From NCBI GenBank assembly GCA_002840835.1, contig PHCQ01000024.1:1-64000 (forward strand): 64,000 nucleotides of DNA, in the 5' to 3' direction. The notes below the pieces were generated by a model. It was not told where the DNA came from. It ran no database searches and saw only the letters and a program-made list of their open reading frames with translations. A program made the translations under genes and the position numbers. Shown in pieces: positions 1 to 8,419 of the stretch (within the stretch, counting starts at the first letter, position 1; each line of letters begins with the position of its first letter). Source of the stretch: Betaproteobacteria bacterium HGW-Betaproteobacteria-16. GTDB lineage: Bacteria > Pseudomonadota > Gammaproteobacteria > Burkholderiales > Burkholderiaceae_C.

Positions 1-1
1 C

Positions 2-913
2 GTGGTGCGCGTGCCACCCGGCAAGGCCATGGTGCACACGGTGGACTTCTTCCGCAGCTTCATCGACGACCCTTACCTGTTCGGCAAGGTGGCGGCCAAC
101 CACGCGCTGGGCGACATCTTCGCCATGGGCGCCGAACCGCAGTCCGCCACCGCCATTGCCACCGTGCCGCCGGGCCTGGAGGCCAAGGTGGAAGACCTGC
201 TGCTGCAGATGATGACGGGTGCGGTCGAGGTGCTCAACGCCGCGGGTTGCAGCCTGGTCGGCGGACACACCGGCGAAGGTCGCGAGCTGGCATTGGGCTT
301 TGCCATCAATGGCCTGATCGACGAACGCATGGAGGGCGTCATGCGCAAGGGCGGCATGCGGCCCGGCGATGTGTTGCTGCTCACCAAACCCATGGGTACA
401 GGCACGCTGTTCGCTGCCCATGCGCAACACGCGGCCAAGGGGCGCTGGATCGACGCGGCGCTCAAATCCATGGTGGTGTCCAACCAGGCCGGTGCGCAGA
501 TCCTGCGTGAACATGGCGCCACCGCCTGCACCGACCTGACCGGCTTTGGCCTGCTGGGCCATCTGGTGGAAATGACCCGCCCCTCGGGCGTGGACGCTGA
601 ACTTCAACTGAGCGCCCTGCCCTTGCTCGATGGCGCAGTGGCCTGTGTGGAGGCCGGTATCGTCAGTTCATTGCAACCGGCCAATGTGCGGCTGCGCCGC
701 GCCCTGCGCAACGCCGAAGACTTCGTGAAAGATCCGCGCTACCCGCTGCTGTTCGACCCGCAGACGGCGGGCGGCCTGCTGGCCAGCGTGCCGGCCGCCC
801 AGGCCACCGATTGCATCCGCGCGCTTAAGACGGCAGGCTACGCGCAGACGGCCGCCATCGGGCGCATCCGTGGTGCTTCCGACGCGCTGGAGCCTGTGGT
901 GCTGACGCGGTGA
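2..913 (+). CDS. selD: selenide, water dikinase SelD (3' part, cut by window edge)
   Basis: Makes selenophosphate from selenide and ATP for selenoprotein and selenouridine synthesis. Only the C-terminal 303 residues are present; the frame is open to the left edge, so the GTG at position 2 is an internal codon. Visible are the ATP/metal-binding segment (TVDFF, ANHALGDIFAMGA, about residues 13-45) and the C-terminal AIR-synthase-like domain (LVGGHTGEG, DLTGFGLLGHL, LFDPQTAGGLL). The catalytic Cys/Sec and Lys lie outside the window. The sequence resembles the Comamonadaceae branch in which SelD is fused behind an FAD-dependent NADH-dehydrogenase-like domain; this is inference because the N-terminus is missing. 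No other selenium-insertion gene is in the window. Confidence 0.93.
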   Translation: MVRVPPGKAMVHTVDFFRSFIDDPYLFGKVAANHALGDIFAMGAEPQSATAIATVPPGLEAKVEDLLLQMMTGAVEVLNAAGCSLVGGHTGEGRELALGFAINGLIDERMEGVMRKGGMRPGDVLLLTKPMGTGTLFAAHAQHAAKGRWIDAALKSMVVSNQAGAQILREHGATACTDLTGFGLLGHLVEMTRPSGVDAELQLSALPLLDGAVACVEAGIVSSLQPANVRLRRALRNAEDFVKDPRYPLLFDPQTAGGLLASVPAAQATDCIRALKTAGYAQTAAIGRIRGASDALEPVVLTR

Positions 914-1002
914 TGGACCGGGTGTGTCGGAAGAACCGCCTTCGACTTTCACTCTCTCCCATGGAAAACTTCACGCAACCCTGACCCGGAGCCTTCCCAT
1001 CC

Positions 1003-1146
1003 ATGCGCTTTTTCCCTCCATTGCCGGCAAACGCCGGTGTTCGCCACATCCTCACCCTGAACCCCGAGGAGGGGCGCGCGCTGGTCGCGTTCTACAGCGC
1101 CGTGCTGCGCAACGCCAGGCCGCTGGAACCCGTAGCGCAGGCATGA
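1003..1146 (+). CDS. small ORF (47 aa) translationally coupled to thioredoxin-like gene
   Basis: A 47-codon frame starts MRFFPPLP and ends EPVAQA. Its TGA overlaps the ATG of the next gene as ATGA, the usual sign of translational coupling. The middle reads like an amphipathic helix (LNPEEGRALVAFYSAVLRN), with no Cys and no signal peptide. I do not recognise a family. No strong ribosome binding site precedes the ATG. The overlap and protein-like composition support it as a real gene, but chance is possible at this GC. It would be expected to be made together with the thioredoxin-like protein. Confidence 0.5.
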   Translation: MRFFPPLPANAGVRHILTLNPEEGRALVAFYSAVLRNARPLEPVAQA

Positions 1147-1493
1147 CGATGCATGTGGTGTGTCTGTGCGCCGCATGGTGTGGCACCTGCCGCGACTACC
1201 TGCCCGTGTTCACCGCACTGGCCGAAGCACAGGCTGGATGGCGCACACACTGGGTCGACGTGGAGGACTTTGAGGCCGCGCTGGACGAGGCAGACATCAC
1301 CACCTTCCCCATGATCCTGATTGCGAACAGTGAAGGCACATTGTGTTTTGCCGGCCCGGTCACGCCACAGCCGGGCATGCTGCAACGCCTGTGCGACGCG
1401 GCGCGTCAGGGCTCGCTGCGGCTGGGCGATGCCGAAGCCGCGACCTGGCAGCCTTTGTTGGAGGCTCTGCAAATTCGAAGATCAGTGGCCTGA
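1143..1493 (+). CDS. thioredoxin-family protein
   Basis: A 116-residue cytoplasmic thioredoxin-fold protein with a CxxC active site, AAWCGTC at residues 10-16, followed by a helix and by DITTFPMILI, which resembles the thioredoxin cis-Pro strand (TFPM). It probably reduces or oxidises protein disulfides; the partner is unknown. The same frame stays open 73 codons upstream of the ATG at 1143, but that part has no family features. I chose 1143 because it overlaps the upstream small ORF as ATGA and places the first beta strand (MHVVCLCAAW) right at the N-terminus. No signal peptide is seen. Length is normal for a minimal thioredoxin domain. Confidence 0.8.
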   Translation: MTMHVVCLCAAWCGTCRDYLPVFTALAEAQAGWRTHWVDVEDFEAALDEADITTFPMILIANSEGTLCFAGPVTPQPGMLQRLCDAARQGSLRLGDAEAATWQPLLEALQIRRSVA

Positions 1494-1789
1494 AGAGACA
1501 GGCGGTTTCGCCTTCCCGCTTGGAGCGGCTCACGAGCAAAGCGCTGATTTCGATGGAGCAACCATCAGCCATCTCCATCCTTGACGCAAGGGCAGAGACA
1601 AGACGGGCGACATGCTGTGGCATGCCTCCAGATCGTTCGCTGGCGAACAGACAGACAGCCTCAAGCCTGCCCCAATAACAAACCCGTGATTGGATAAGCG
1701 CCCTCTTGATGCACCTTCTGGAGACTCAGGTCATCGGACGCGAATTGATTGCAGTCAACGGTCCTGCCCACCAACCGAAGGGAAACACC

Positions 1790-1981
1790 ATGACTAAAGA
1801 GAAAACGGCCCACATCGAGCCCTCCAAGCACTCAACCGACGAAGTGGATGAGTTTCTGAATCTGGTGGAGGACAACGTCGATGACGCATCAGGCGCGGGC
1901 TCGCCGAGCATCAAGCCGAACACGAACCTGGATGACGACGGCAAGGCCTCCACGGACACACCGAAGAACCCAAAAATCTGA
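1790..1981 (+). CDS. small acidic hypothetical protein (63 aa)
   Basis: A 63-residue protein starting MTKEKTAHIE, rich in Asp, Glu, Ser, Asn and Pro (DEVDEFLNLVEDNVDD), probably largely disordered with one acidic amphipathic segment. The ATG at 1790 is preceded by GAAGGGAAACACC, a plausible ribosome binding site, so I prefer it to the in-frame ATG at 1706. I do not recognise a family. It stands alone between the thioredoxin-like gene and the convergent reductase gene. The 296 bases before it show no supported gene. Confidence 0.6.
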   Translation: MTKEKTAHIEPSKHSTDEVDEFLNLVEDNVDDASGAGSPSIKPNTNLDDDGKASTDTPKNPKI

Positions 1982-2095
1982 CCGGTCCGCATCTTGTTCG
2001 GCGTGATGCGTTCCTTTTAAGGCGAGCGCTGTTCACCAGAACAAATTGCCCTGACGCTGGCCAGCAGCTTTCACAAAGTCCCTGGGCAACCTGCG

Positions 2096-3496
2096 TCACG
2101 CAGCGGCAAGCGGCTTGCGGGCATCGATGATCGTGGGCAGGAACTCGGTCACGGTGGGGTGCACCGGCAGCGCCTCTCGCACATGGCGCCAGGTGCCCTG
2201 GCTGGCCATGACCAGGCCGATGGCCTGGATCACCTCGTCGGCCGCCAGGCCGAGCATGGTGGCACCGAGGAAATGCCCGCTGTCCTCGTCGATCAACAGC
2301 TTGATGAGGCCAGTGGTTTCGCTTTCTTCCTTGGCGCGGCTCACATCCTTCATGGCGTGCACGGCCTGGCTGATGCGCCGGCCTTCGGCCACCAGGCGCT
2401 TGGCGTCGGCCTCAAACAGCCCCACATGGGCCAGTGGCGGGTCGGTGAACATGGCGTAGATTGGGTTGCGCGCGTCGGCACTGCGCTGCCCGCCTGCCAG
2501 GTTCTCGGCCACGATGTCGTGGTCGTGGTAGCTGGTGTGGGTGAAGGCGCCGCGCTGGTTGATGTCGCCCAGCGCCCAGATGCCCGGCACATCCGTCTCC
2601 AGCCGGTCGTTGGTCAGCAAGTAGCCGCGCTCGTTGGTCTTCAGGCCCACGCTCTGCAAACCCAGGTCGTCGGTGTTGGGCGTGCGCCCCACGGCCACCA
2701 GCAAGTGGCTGCCCTCAATGGTGCGGCCGTCGGCCATTTCCACACGGGCACCGGCTCCGGCTCCGGCGGGCAGCACCCGCTTGATCTCCACCCCCAGGTT
2801 CAACTCGATGCCTTCGGCCCGCAGCATGTCGGCGATGGCCGCAGACACATCCTCGTCTTCCCGCGAAGTCAGACGTGGCCCGATCTCGATGATGCTCACC
2901 TCGCTGCCCAGGCGCCGGAATATCTGCCCCATCTCCAGGCTGATGTAGCCGCCGCCAATGATCACCAGTTTGCGCGGCAGCTCACGCAGCTTCAGCAGGC
3001 TGTCGTTGTCGAGGTAAGGTGTGTCTTTCAGGCCGGGGATGGGTGGGATGAACGCACGCGTGCCGGTGTTCAGCACCAGCCTGGGTGCCTGCAGCGTGCG
3101 CGTGCCGGCTTCCACGATGAGGTCTTTACCAGCGCGCCCGGTGAGCCTGCCATGTTCCTTGACGACGGTCAGCCCCTCCAGGCCCCCCAGCCACGATTCG
3201 AGACCCGCCCGCGATTCGTCCACGCGCTTGTGCATGCGCTGCATGGCCGCTTCGAAGTTGACCTGAACCGGCCCCACCTCCACGCCAAACTCGGCCGCAC
3301 GCCGTGCGAGGTGCGCCACCCGCGCCGACTTGCGCAAGGTCTTGGTGGGTGTGCAGCCCCGGTTGACGCAGGTGCCGCCCAGCTCGTGCGCCTCCACCAG
3401 CACCACCTTGCTGCCCTTGGCGACCAACTTGGCGGCCAGCGAGGGACCGGCCTGCCCGGCGCCGATGACGATCGCGTCAAAGGTTTCGTTGGCCAT
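2096..3496 (-). CDS. FAD-dependent pyridine nucleotide-disulfide oxidoreductase (mercuric reductase/lipoamide dehydrogenase-like)
   Basis: A 466-residue class I flavin disulfide reductase. Visible in order: N-terminal FAD dinucleotide fold (IVIGAGQAGPSLA, residues 8-20), redox-active disulfide in GGTCVNRGCTPTK, NAD(P)-binding fold (LVIIGGGYISLEMG), second FAD motif (GIWALGDI) and C-terminal dimerisation domain ending in a His-Pro-Thr motif (ALPVHPTVTEFL) that supplies the active-site base. MerA-specific N-terminal HMA domain and C-terminal vicinal Cys pair are absent, so mercury reduction is unlikely. The ATG at 3496 has a strong ribosome site (GGAGGTGGCG) and shares its A with the TGA of the upstream small ORF. 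Substrate unknown; the family tends to reduce dithiols or quinones. Confidence 0.88.
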   Translation of the reverse strand: MANETFDAIVIGAGQAGPSLAAKLVAKGSKVVLVEAHELGGTCVNRGCTPTKTLRKSARVAHLARRAAEFGVEVGPVQVNFEAAMQRMHKRVDESRAGLESWLGGLEGLTVVKEHGRLTGRAGKDLIVEAGTRTLQAPRLVLNTGTRAFIPPIPGLKDTPYLDNDSLLKLRELPRKLVIIGGGYISLEMGQIFRRLGSEVSIIEIGPRLTSREDEDVSAAIADMLRAEGIELNLGVEIKRVLPAGAGAGARVEMADGRTIEGSHLLVAVGRTPNTDDLGLQSVGLKTNERGYLLTNDRLETDVPGIWALGDINQRGAFTHTSYHDHDIVAENLAGGQRSADARNPIYAMFTDPPLAHVGLFEADAKRLVAEGRRISQAVHAMKDVSRAKEESETTGLIKLLIDEDSGHFLGATMLGLAADEVIQAIGLVMASQGTWRHVREALPVHPTVTEFLPTIIDARKPLAAA

Positions 3497-3624
3497 CACG
3501 CCACCTCCTGTTCGTTGCGCTTGAAGGCCACCCGGTCCCGTCGGCCGGAGTTTTGCCCGGCCGATGGTCCATGCACGGCATTGCTGGTCGTGATTGAGAA
3601 AAAGTCCATCCAGAGGGTTTTCAT
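3496..3624 (-). CDS. small ORF (42 aa) coupled to the disulfide reductase
   Basis: A 42-codon frame beginning MKTLWMDFFS with an AGGAG ribosome site 6 nt before the ATG. Its TGA overlaps the start of the reductase as TGATG, so the two are probably co-translated. The N-terminus is hydrophobic/aromatic, the rest hydrophilic and basic; no known family. It could be a leader peptide controlling the reductase rather than a functional protein. A 20-nt perfect inverted repeat lies 41 nt upstream. Confidence 0.45.
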   Translation of the reverse strand: MKTLWMDFFSITTSNAVHGPSAGQNSGRRDRVAFKRNEQEVA

Positions 3625-3664
3625 CAACATCTCCTGGTTGTGGTGCGAACACCATGACGGAGTG

Positions 3665-3684
3665 CCATCGAACGTGTTCGATGG
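3665..3684. promoter_or_regulatory. inverted repeat upstream of reductase transcription unit (operator candidate)
   Basis: CCATCGAACGTGTTCGATGG: two 9-nt arms are perfect reverse complements around a 2-nt centre. It lies about 40 nt upstream of the small ORF that leads the reductase gene, where an operator would be expected. It could also be a 5'-leader hairpin. No regulator gene is adjacent. Confidence 0.45.
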
Positions 3685-4050
3685 CTGCGTGCGTACATGA
3701 TGAACCCTCGGGCAATCACAAACTGCACCTGGCCCTTGAACCGAAGGGAGCTCCTTTATCGCAGTGATGGCTGCTCCGGTGCCGGCGCGGGCGTTCCCTG
3801 CAATTTCTCCAGGTAGTGGCGAGCGTGCAGAAAGTGAATCCGCACCTGAGGGTGGCGCACAGCGATGCGGATGGCGCAATCTCGGCGGCACTTGAACCTG
3901 GGGAAAGGTTGCGTGAGGCTGGGCACGTCGAGGCCCGTGCGCGCCCGTGGAGTTGCTTGAAAGCTCTACGGGGCCAGGGAAGAGGCTGCGGGCATTCGAG
4001 CTTGCGCTTCTGAAATACCCAGCTGCGCCAACAATGTCTCCCGCTTGAAA
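3685..4050. other. intergenic stretch with no supported gene
   Basis: Lies between the reductase unit and the 3' end of the adenylation/acyltransferase gene, both on the minus strand. Short frames exist on both strands but none has a ribosome site or protein-like composition. No repeat or terminator was found. Confidence 0.5.
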
Positions 4051-6543
4051 CTAAACAGGGCCGAACTCGGACCTCTTATTGACCGTTGACCGTGCAAATC
4101 CTTTCAACAACCGGTCAGTTGTCATTTCCCAGATCCGCCAAAGCAGAATTCCGCCAGCTACGCCGACGAACACGTCGATCAATGGGTGCTGAAAGAACCC
4201 GAATCGATGCCACCAGCCTCGAAGTGTGTAATGCGCGATGTAGATGAACATCGACGCGCCAGCCACCAGCGCGGCGATCCTGTTCAATGGATAAAAGAGC
4301 CGAACCCGCGACACGAGCAGCAATGAAATACCTCCCACGGCAACCCAGATGACGCCGTGTCCCAGCCAAAAACGATTCAACACATGGCTCCATATCAAGG
4401 GCGGCAGCATCAGCACAAGCGCCCCGGCAAGAATGCGCTGTTCCGTGGATTTGGCAGATGCAACAACCCAGCCCAGGGCAAACAGCCACATGAGCATATG
4501 CGGCACACGGTTGTAAAGGTGCTCGGCATTCCAGAAAAACGGCACCCCTATGGACAACGCGACGCAAGTCGCCAACACAGCGAGCGCGAATCGAAAGTCA
4601 TGCGCGGCGGCAAACTCGCGCGCCCTGCTCCAGCTCATCAGAAGAGCAGCAAGCATCAGCACCTGGACAATCAGCTCCAGGAACCAGAAGCCTAGCTTTT
4701 CATTGCGGGCATCGGTCCAGTTGTCCAGAAGGAACAATGCAATCGGCTCGAAATCCCTCGTCTTGAACTCAATGAGTGCGAGCGCAAGGAATGTCGGGAC
4801 GGCAACTCGCAGGGCGGTGTCCACCACGGGGCGCACCGAGCCACTTGACAGCACAAGGGGCAACTGAAAGCGCGCAAAGTTGAATCCAGCGATAGCGAGC
4901 AGAAGAAACGTCGAACCACCCACGTTCAGCACGTCAAAGTGACCCATCACGATCGCCAGCATGCCCACAAAGCGAAAAAACACCGTGGTGTCGACCACAT
5001 GCGTCAATGCCCGTTGTCGCGGCAATGCCTCGAGATCTTTGACACTGAGCGTCTGCCAATTCTCTGGCAGGTGGCCGAGATAGTCTTCGAGCTCCACCGA
5101 CAGCTCGACGAAACTCAAGGAGTCACCACCCAGGGATACAAACGACGCATCTCTGGTCACTTCCGCTCGAGAAAAGGCCTTTTGATACAAGCCAAGAACG
5201 CCACGAGGCTTGCCAACGCCTGTCAGCTTTGACCAACCGTTGCACTCCTCCACCTGTGCAGATGTGTCTGACTGGCAAGCACCAAGCTGCGCAGAAAACT
5301 TGCGTGAGACTTCGGCCCTGCGCGGCTTCCCGGAGGCCGTATGCGGCAGCTCCGACCAGCGCACAACAGAAATCGCGCCAGCCCCATTCACTCCGCGCTC
5401 TCTGAGGGCGCACTCTGCTGCTTCACGCAGCTGCAGATCGGACCGCTCAAGCCCGTCAATGATGGCAACGAGCAAGCCATCGCCCCGCAGTTCATCTGGA
5501 ACACGTGCCACGCAAAAACCGGCGGTTATTTGCAATAGCTCCGCCATCCGCTCCTCAATCGCATGAGGGGGCACCTTTATGCCGCTGATATTCAGGATGT
5601 CGTCCGCGCGACCCAGGAAGAACAGCTGTCCTTCGCGCATATCGCCAAGGTCGTTGGTCGTCATCCAGCCTGCTTGATCAGCCACTCTGACCTTGCGGCC
5701 TTCGACCAGCATTTCTTGGGCAACGTTGCTGCCACGGATCTGGATTTTTCCGTCCGCAGCAATCTGTATTTCTACGTCTCCGGTGGGGCGGCCGACGGAT
5801 TCAAGCTCTGAAGATGTCGCCTCTGACAAGGTCAGGAACGTGGAGCGCGAAGCCTCCGTCAGACCGTAATGCTGAACGATACAGGCGCTGGAGAAAAATT
5901 CACGAAGCTGCAGTTTTTCGACTACCGACATTGGCTGGCTGCCAATCTCGATCCATTTCACCCTTGACGCGTGTCGCTCGAACAAATGCCGGTTCTTCAG
6001 CACCAGGCGCCAAAGACTGGGCACGGCAGAGATGGCATTGATCGCGCCACTTTCCAGCATCGCACTGAGTTCGCGCAGATCAAAACCATTGGGAGGCACG
6101 TAAACGCCCCCTCCAGCAGCAAGCACTGCGCGCGCCCTGCCCAGGCCAAAGGAGTGAAATACCGGCACGCCAATGTACTCACGCACTTCGTTGGTGAGAT
6201 TCATGACATTCTGAATGCGGCGCGCGGTACTGGTCAGGTTCCGATGCGAAAGCAGGACGCCTTTTGGCTCGCCCTCGGTCCCGGATGTGTAAGCGACCTG
6301 GGCGAGGTCTTCAGTGTCTGATAGCGCAATCTGGCGCGCCAGCCAACCACCCTCCCGCGCTGGTTCCTGCACCTCTGTCGCTTTGCACGCTTCCATCCGA
6401 CTGGCATCGCTGGGGCTGCGCAGCACAACAATGGCACGTCCTGAACCGGACAAATCAAAATAGCGATTCAGGAAGTCAACCGAATTCGTGGCCACCAGGC
6501 CAACGCATTCGTAAGTAACCTCGCTCTTGACTGAATTAGACAA
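4051..6543 (-). CDS. adenylation domain - carrier (PCP) domain - membrane acyltransferase fusion protein
   Basis: A single 830-residue protein with three parts. Residues about 1-415: AMP-binding domain with YTSGTEGEPKG (85-95), YGLTEASR (about 226), a GWMTTNDLG segment (about 292) and the catalytic Lys in HTASGKPRR (406). Residues about 435-510: carrier domain with phosphopantetheine serine in SLGGDSLS (Ser475). Residues about 518-830: about 10 membrane helices resembling acyltransferase-3 proteins, including FFRFVGMLAIVMGHFDVL with a His in the usual place. Inferred job: activate a carboxylic acid, hold it as a thioester, and pass it to an acceptor at or across the inner membrane, like DltA-DltC-DltB in one chain. 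The start is TTG at 6543 with GGGAGA 6 nt upstream; a GTG at 6624 lacks such a site. Only 84 residues precede the core motif, so the A-domain N-terminus is unusually short. Codon use is AT-richer than neighbours, suggesting transfer. Confidence 0.85.
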   Translation of the reverse strand: MSNSVKSEVTYECVGLVATNSVDFLNRYFDLSGSGRAIVVLRSPSDASRMEACKATEVQEPAREGGWLARQIALSDTEDLAQVAYTSGTEGEPKGVLLSHRNLTSTARRIQNVMNLTNEVREYIGVPVFHSFGLGRARAVLAAGGGVYVPPNGFDLRELSAMLESGAINAISAVPSLWRLVLKNRHLFERHASRVKWIEIGSQPMSVVEKLQLREFFSSACIVQHYGLTEASRSTFLTLSEATSSELESVGRPTGDVEIQIAADGKIQIRGSNVAQEMLVEGRKVRVADQAGWMTTNDLGDMREGQLFFLGRADDILNISGIKVPPHAIEERMAELLQITAGFCVARVPDELRGDGLLVAIIDGLERSDLQLREAAECALRERGVNGAGAISVVRWSELPHTASGKPRRAEVSRKFSAQLGACQSDTSAQVEECNGWSKLTGVGKPRGVLGLYQKAFSRAEVTRDASFVSLGGDSLSFVELSVELEDYLGHLPENWQTLSVKDLEALPRQRALTHVVDTTVFFRFVGMLAIVMGHFDVLNVGGSTFLLLAIAGFNFARFQLPLVLSSGSVRPVVDTALRVAVPTFLALALIEFKTRDFEPIALFLLDNWTDARNEKLGFWFLELIVQVLMLAALLMSWSRAREFAAAHDFRFALAVLATCVALSIGVPFFWNAEHLYNRVPHMLMWLFALGWVVASAKSTEQRILAGALVLMLPPLIWSHVLNRFWLGHGVIWVAVGGISLLLVSRVRLFYPLNRIAALVAGASMFIYIAHYTLRGWWHRFGFFQHPLIDVFVGVAGGILLWRIWEMTTDRLLKGFARSTVNKRSEFGPV

Positions 6544-6828
6544 TCGGCGTCTCCCGTTAAGGGCTCGGAAACTTGCAAATGGGTGATTCGGGCTTGAGTG
6601 CGCAAGTCTCGCAGAAAACACCACTTTCGGCGCACTACCTCAAAAAAATTGGGGCCCTGAGTATTCAAAAACACACACTGCCGCACGAAAAAGTGAAAGG
6701 GCCAATAGCGGTCACATCCGCCGGTTCTTCGCTCGGCCAATGGGATCGCTGTCGCAAACACCTGGGCGCTGACGAGCGCCACCATGCTGCGGGGCCGCAG
6801 ACGGTTGCCGTTGCCGTTTTGTCCCGGC

Positions 6829-7425
6829 TCAAGCGCCTCTGAGTTCGGTCTTGCGCTCGATGATCCGCGACACCAGACCGTACTCGACGGCCTCCTCTGC
6901 CGACATCCACCGGTCGCGTTCAATGTCGGCCAACACCTCGTCCAGCGACTTGCCGGTCTCCCTGGCGATGGTGCGTGCGATGCGCTCGCGCGCTTTGACG
7001 ATCTCGCGCGCCTGGATGGCGATGTCGCTGGCCGGCCCGCCGGAGCCGCCGCTGGGCTGGTGAATGAGAAAACGGGTGTTCGGCAAACAATAGCGCCGCT
7101 CGCGCGGTACCGACAGGTACAGATGGGTGGCGGCGCTGCCCACCCAGCCAGTGCCGATCATGTTCACCGGCGCGGCAATGAAGCGCACGATGTCGTGGAT
7201 CGCGTCGCCCGACTCCAGGTGACCGCCCGGCGAACTCACCAGCACGTCGATGGCATCGGCACTGTCGGCGTCCAGTGCAATGAGCCTGCGCGTCACGTCT
7301 GCCGCCACCGCGTCGGTGATGGTGCCGAAGATCTGCACGGTGCGTGCCTTGAATGCCTTTTCCTCCAGGTAGGCCGTGCGCGGTTCCGGGGCGCTGGATG
7401 GTGCGGGGGAGTCTGGTGTGTCCAT
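6829..7425 (-). CDS. ClpP-family serine protease (paralogue)
   Basis: A 198-residue ClpP-like peptidase. The catalytic triad is visible as Ser97 (WVGSAAT), His122 (LIHQP) and Asp171 (ERDRWMS), with SSPGGHLESG as the oligomer/handle region, so it should be active. It normally works as a tetradecamer with a Clp ATPase, but no clpX or clpA is nearby; solitary ClpP paralogues are common in this bacterial group. The ATG at 7425 follows an AAGGA site. It is transcribed away from the sigma factor at 7533; the 107-nt gap must hold both promoters. The N-terminal 18 residues are Pro/Ser/Ala-rich and probably flexible. Confidence 0.88.
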   Translation of the reverse strand: MDTPDSPAPSSAPEPRTAYLEEKAFKARTVQIFGTITDAVAADVTRRLIALDADSADAIDVLVSSPGGHLESGDAIHDIVRFIAAPVNMIGTGWVGSAATHLYLSVPRERRYCLPNTRFLIHQPSGGSGGPASDIAIQAREIVKARERIARTIARETGKSLDEVLADIERDRWMSAEEAVEYGLVSRIIERKTELRGA

Positions 7426-7532
7426 GGTTGATTCAAATCCTTGTGAATGGAACTGCCTTGACGAACGAGCCGGCAATTTCGTGACACCCAACCTGCAATC
7501 TGCCTCTCCCCTGCCTGTGGCAACATTTGCCC

Positions 7533-8327
7533 ATGAACGAGACACGCGAGCTGACACTCATCGACGCCGACCACCGCCAGCTGGTGCGCGCAGCCACCCG
7601 CCTGCTGGGCCCGGCCGACGCCGAAGATGCCGTACAAGACGCCTACGTCCGCGCCCTGGAAGCCAAAGCTCTCCAGCTCACCACCGCCCAGGCCTGGCTG
7701 CTGACGGTGGTGCGCAACCTGGCCATCGACCGCCTGAGACGGCGCCAGTGGATGCAGCAATGGTTGGCCGATGTGCATGCCAGCGAGCCGCTGACCGCAT
7801 TCCCCTCGGCCGAGATGCAAGCGGCGCTGGCCGAAGAGACCATCCACGCACTGCGCCTGCTGGCGGCGCATCTGAGCCCCGCAGACGGTGCCGCCGTCTT
7901 GCTGCACGAGGTGTTTGAAGCAAGCCATACCGAAATCGCCCAGGCCAGCGGCAAAGCCGAAGCCGCCAGTCGGCAACAACTGCGGCGGGCGCTGCTGCGG
8001 CTGAGGCAGGCACGCGACGCATGCAGGCCAAACCCAAATCAAGAACTCGATCCAGGAGAAGAAACCACTTTCCGCCTCTACCTGCAATCACTTCATCTGC
8101 GCGACCCGCAAGCCCTGTGGGCCATGCTGCGCCATCCGCCCATCAGCGCCGTGGCAGAGGCGCTTCCTACTGCCGCAAGCAAAGCCGCGGCTCCGCCTGC
8201 AACCATCTGCGGCGTTGTGCAAGTGGGTGGGCAATTGCAATTGGTGCTCACGCTGGATGGTGTCGCGCTGTGCGTCTTGCCGCTGGGTGGGCAAGCCGAG
8301 CGCGAACGGGAGACCTCGGTTTTGTGA
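7533..8327 (+). CDS. ECF-type RNA polymerase sigma factor with C-terminal extension
   Basis: A 264-residue sigma-70-family protein. Region 2 lies at about residues 10-75 (LLGPADAEDAVQDAYVRALE, then AWLLTVVRNLAIDRLRRR) and region 4 at about 105-165 (EVFEASHTEIAQASGKAEAA, RRALLRLRQ). After region 4 about 95 further residues follow, ending in a beta-rich segment (GVVQVGGQLQLVLTLDGVAL), which typical ECF factors lack but SigJ-like (ECF41) factors resemble by having a C-terminal SnoaL domain; this tail is shorter and not clearly that fold. No anti-sigma gene is adjacent, consistent with self-regulation through the tail (inference). ATG at 7533; a possible -10 (AACATT) sits 5 nt before it. Divergent from the ClpP paralogue. 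Confidence 0.85.
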   Translation: MNETRELTLIDADHRQLVRAATRLLGPADAEDAVQDAYVRALEAKALQLTTAQAWLLTVVRNLAIDRLRRRQWMQQWLADVHASEPLTAFPSAEMQAALAEETIHALRLLAAHLSPADGAAVLLHEVFEASHTEIAQASGKAEAASRQQLRRALLRLRQARDACRPNPNQELDPGEETTFRLYLQSLHLRDPQALWAMLRHPPISAVAEALPTAASKAAAPPATICGVVQVGGQLQLVLTLDGVALCVLPLGGQAERERETSVL

Positions 8328-8419
8328 GTCCTGTACCGCTTGACAGGCAACGCTGCCGGCAACATCACATCGCCATGGAACCTGAGCCCTCGATACGGTT
8401 ACAGAGGCCATGCCGCCCG

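Noticed and set aside
2159-3700. 513-codon plus-strand open frame opposite the disulfide reductase
   Set aside because: Antisense shadow; composition is not protein-like.
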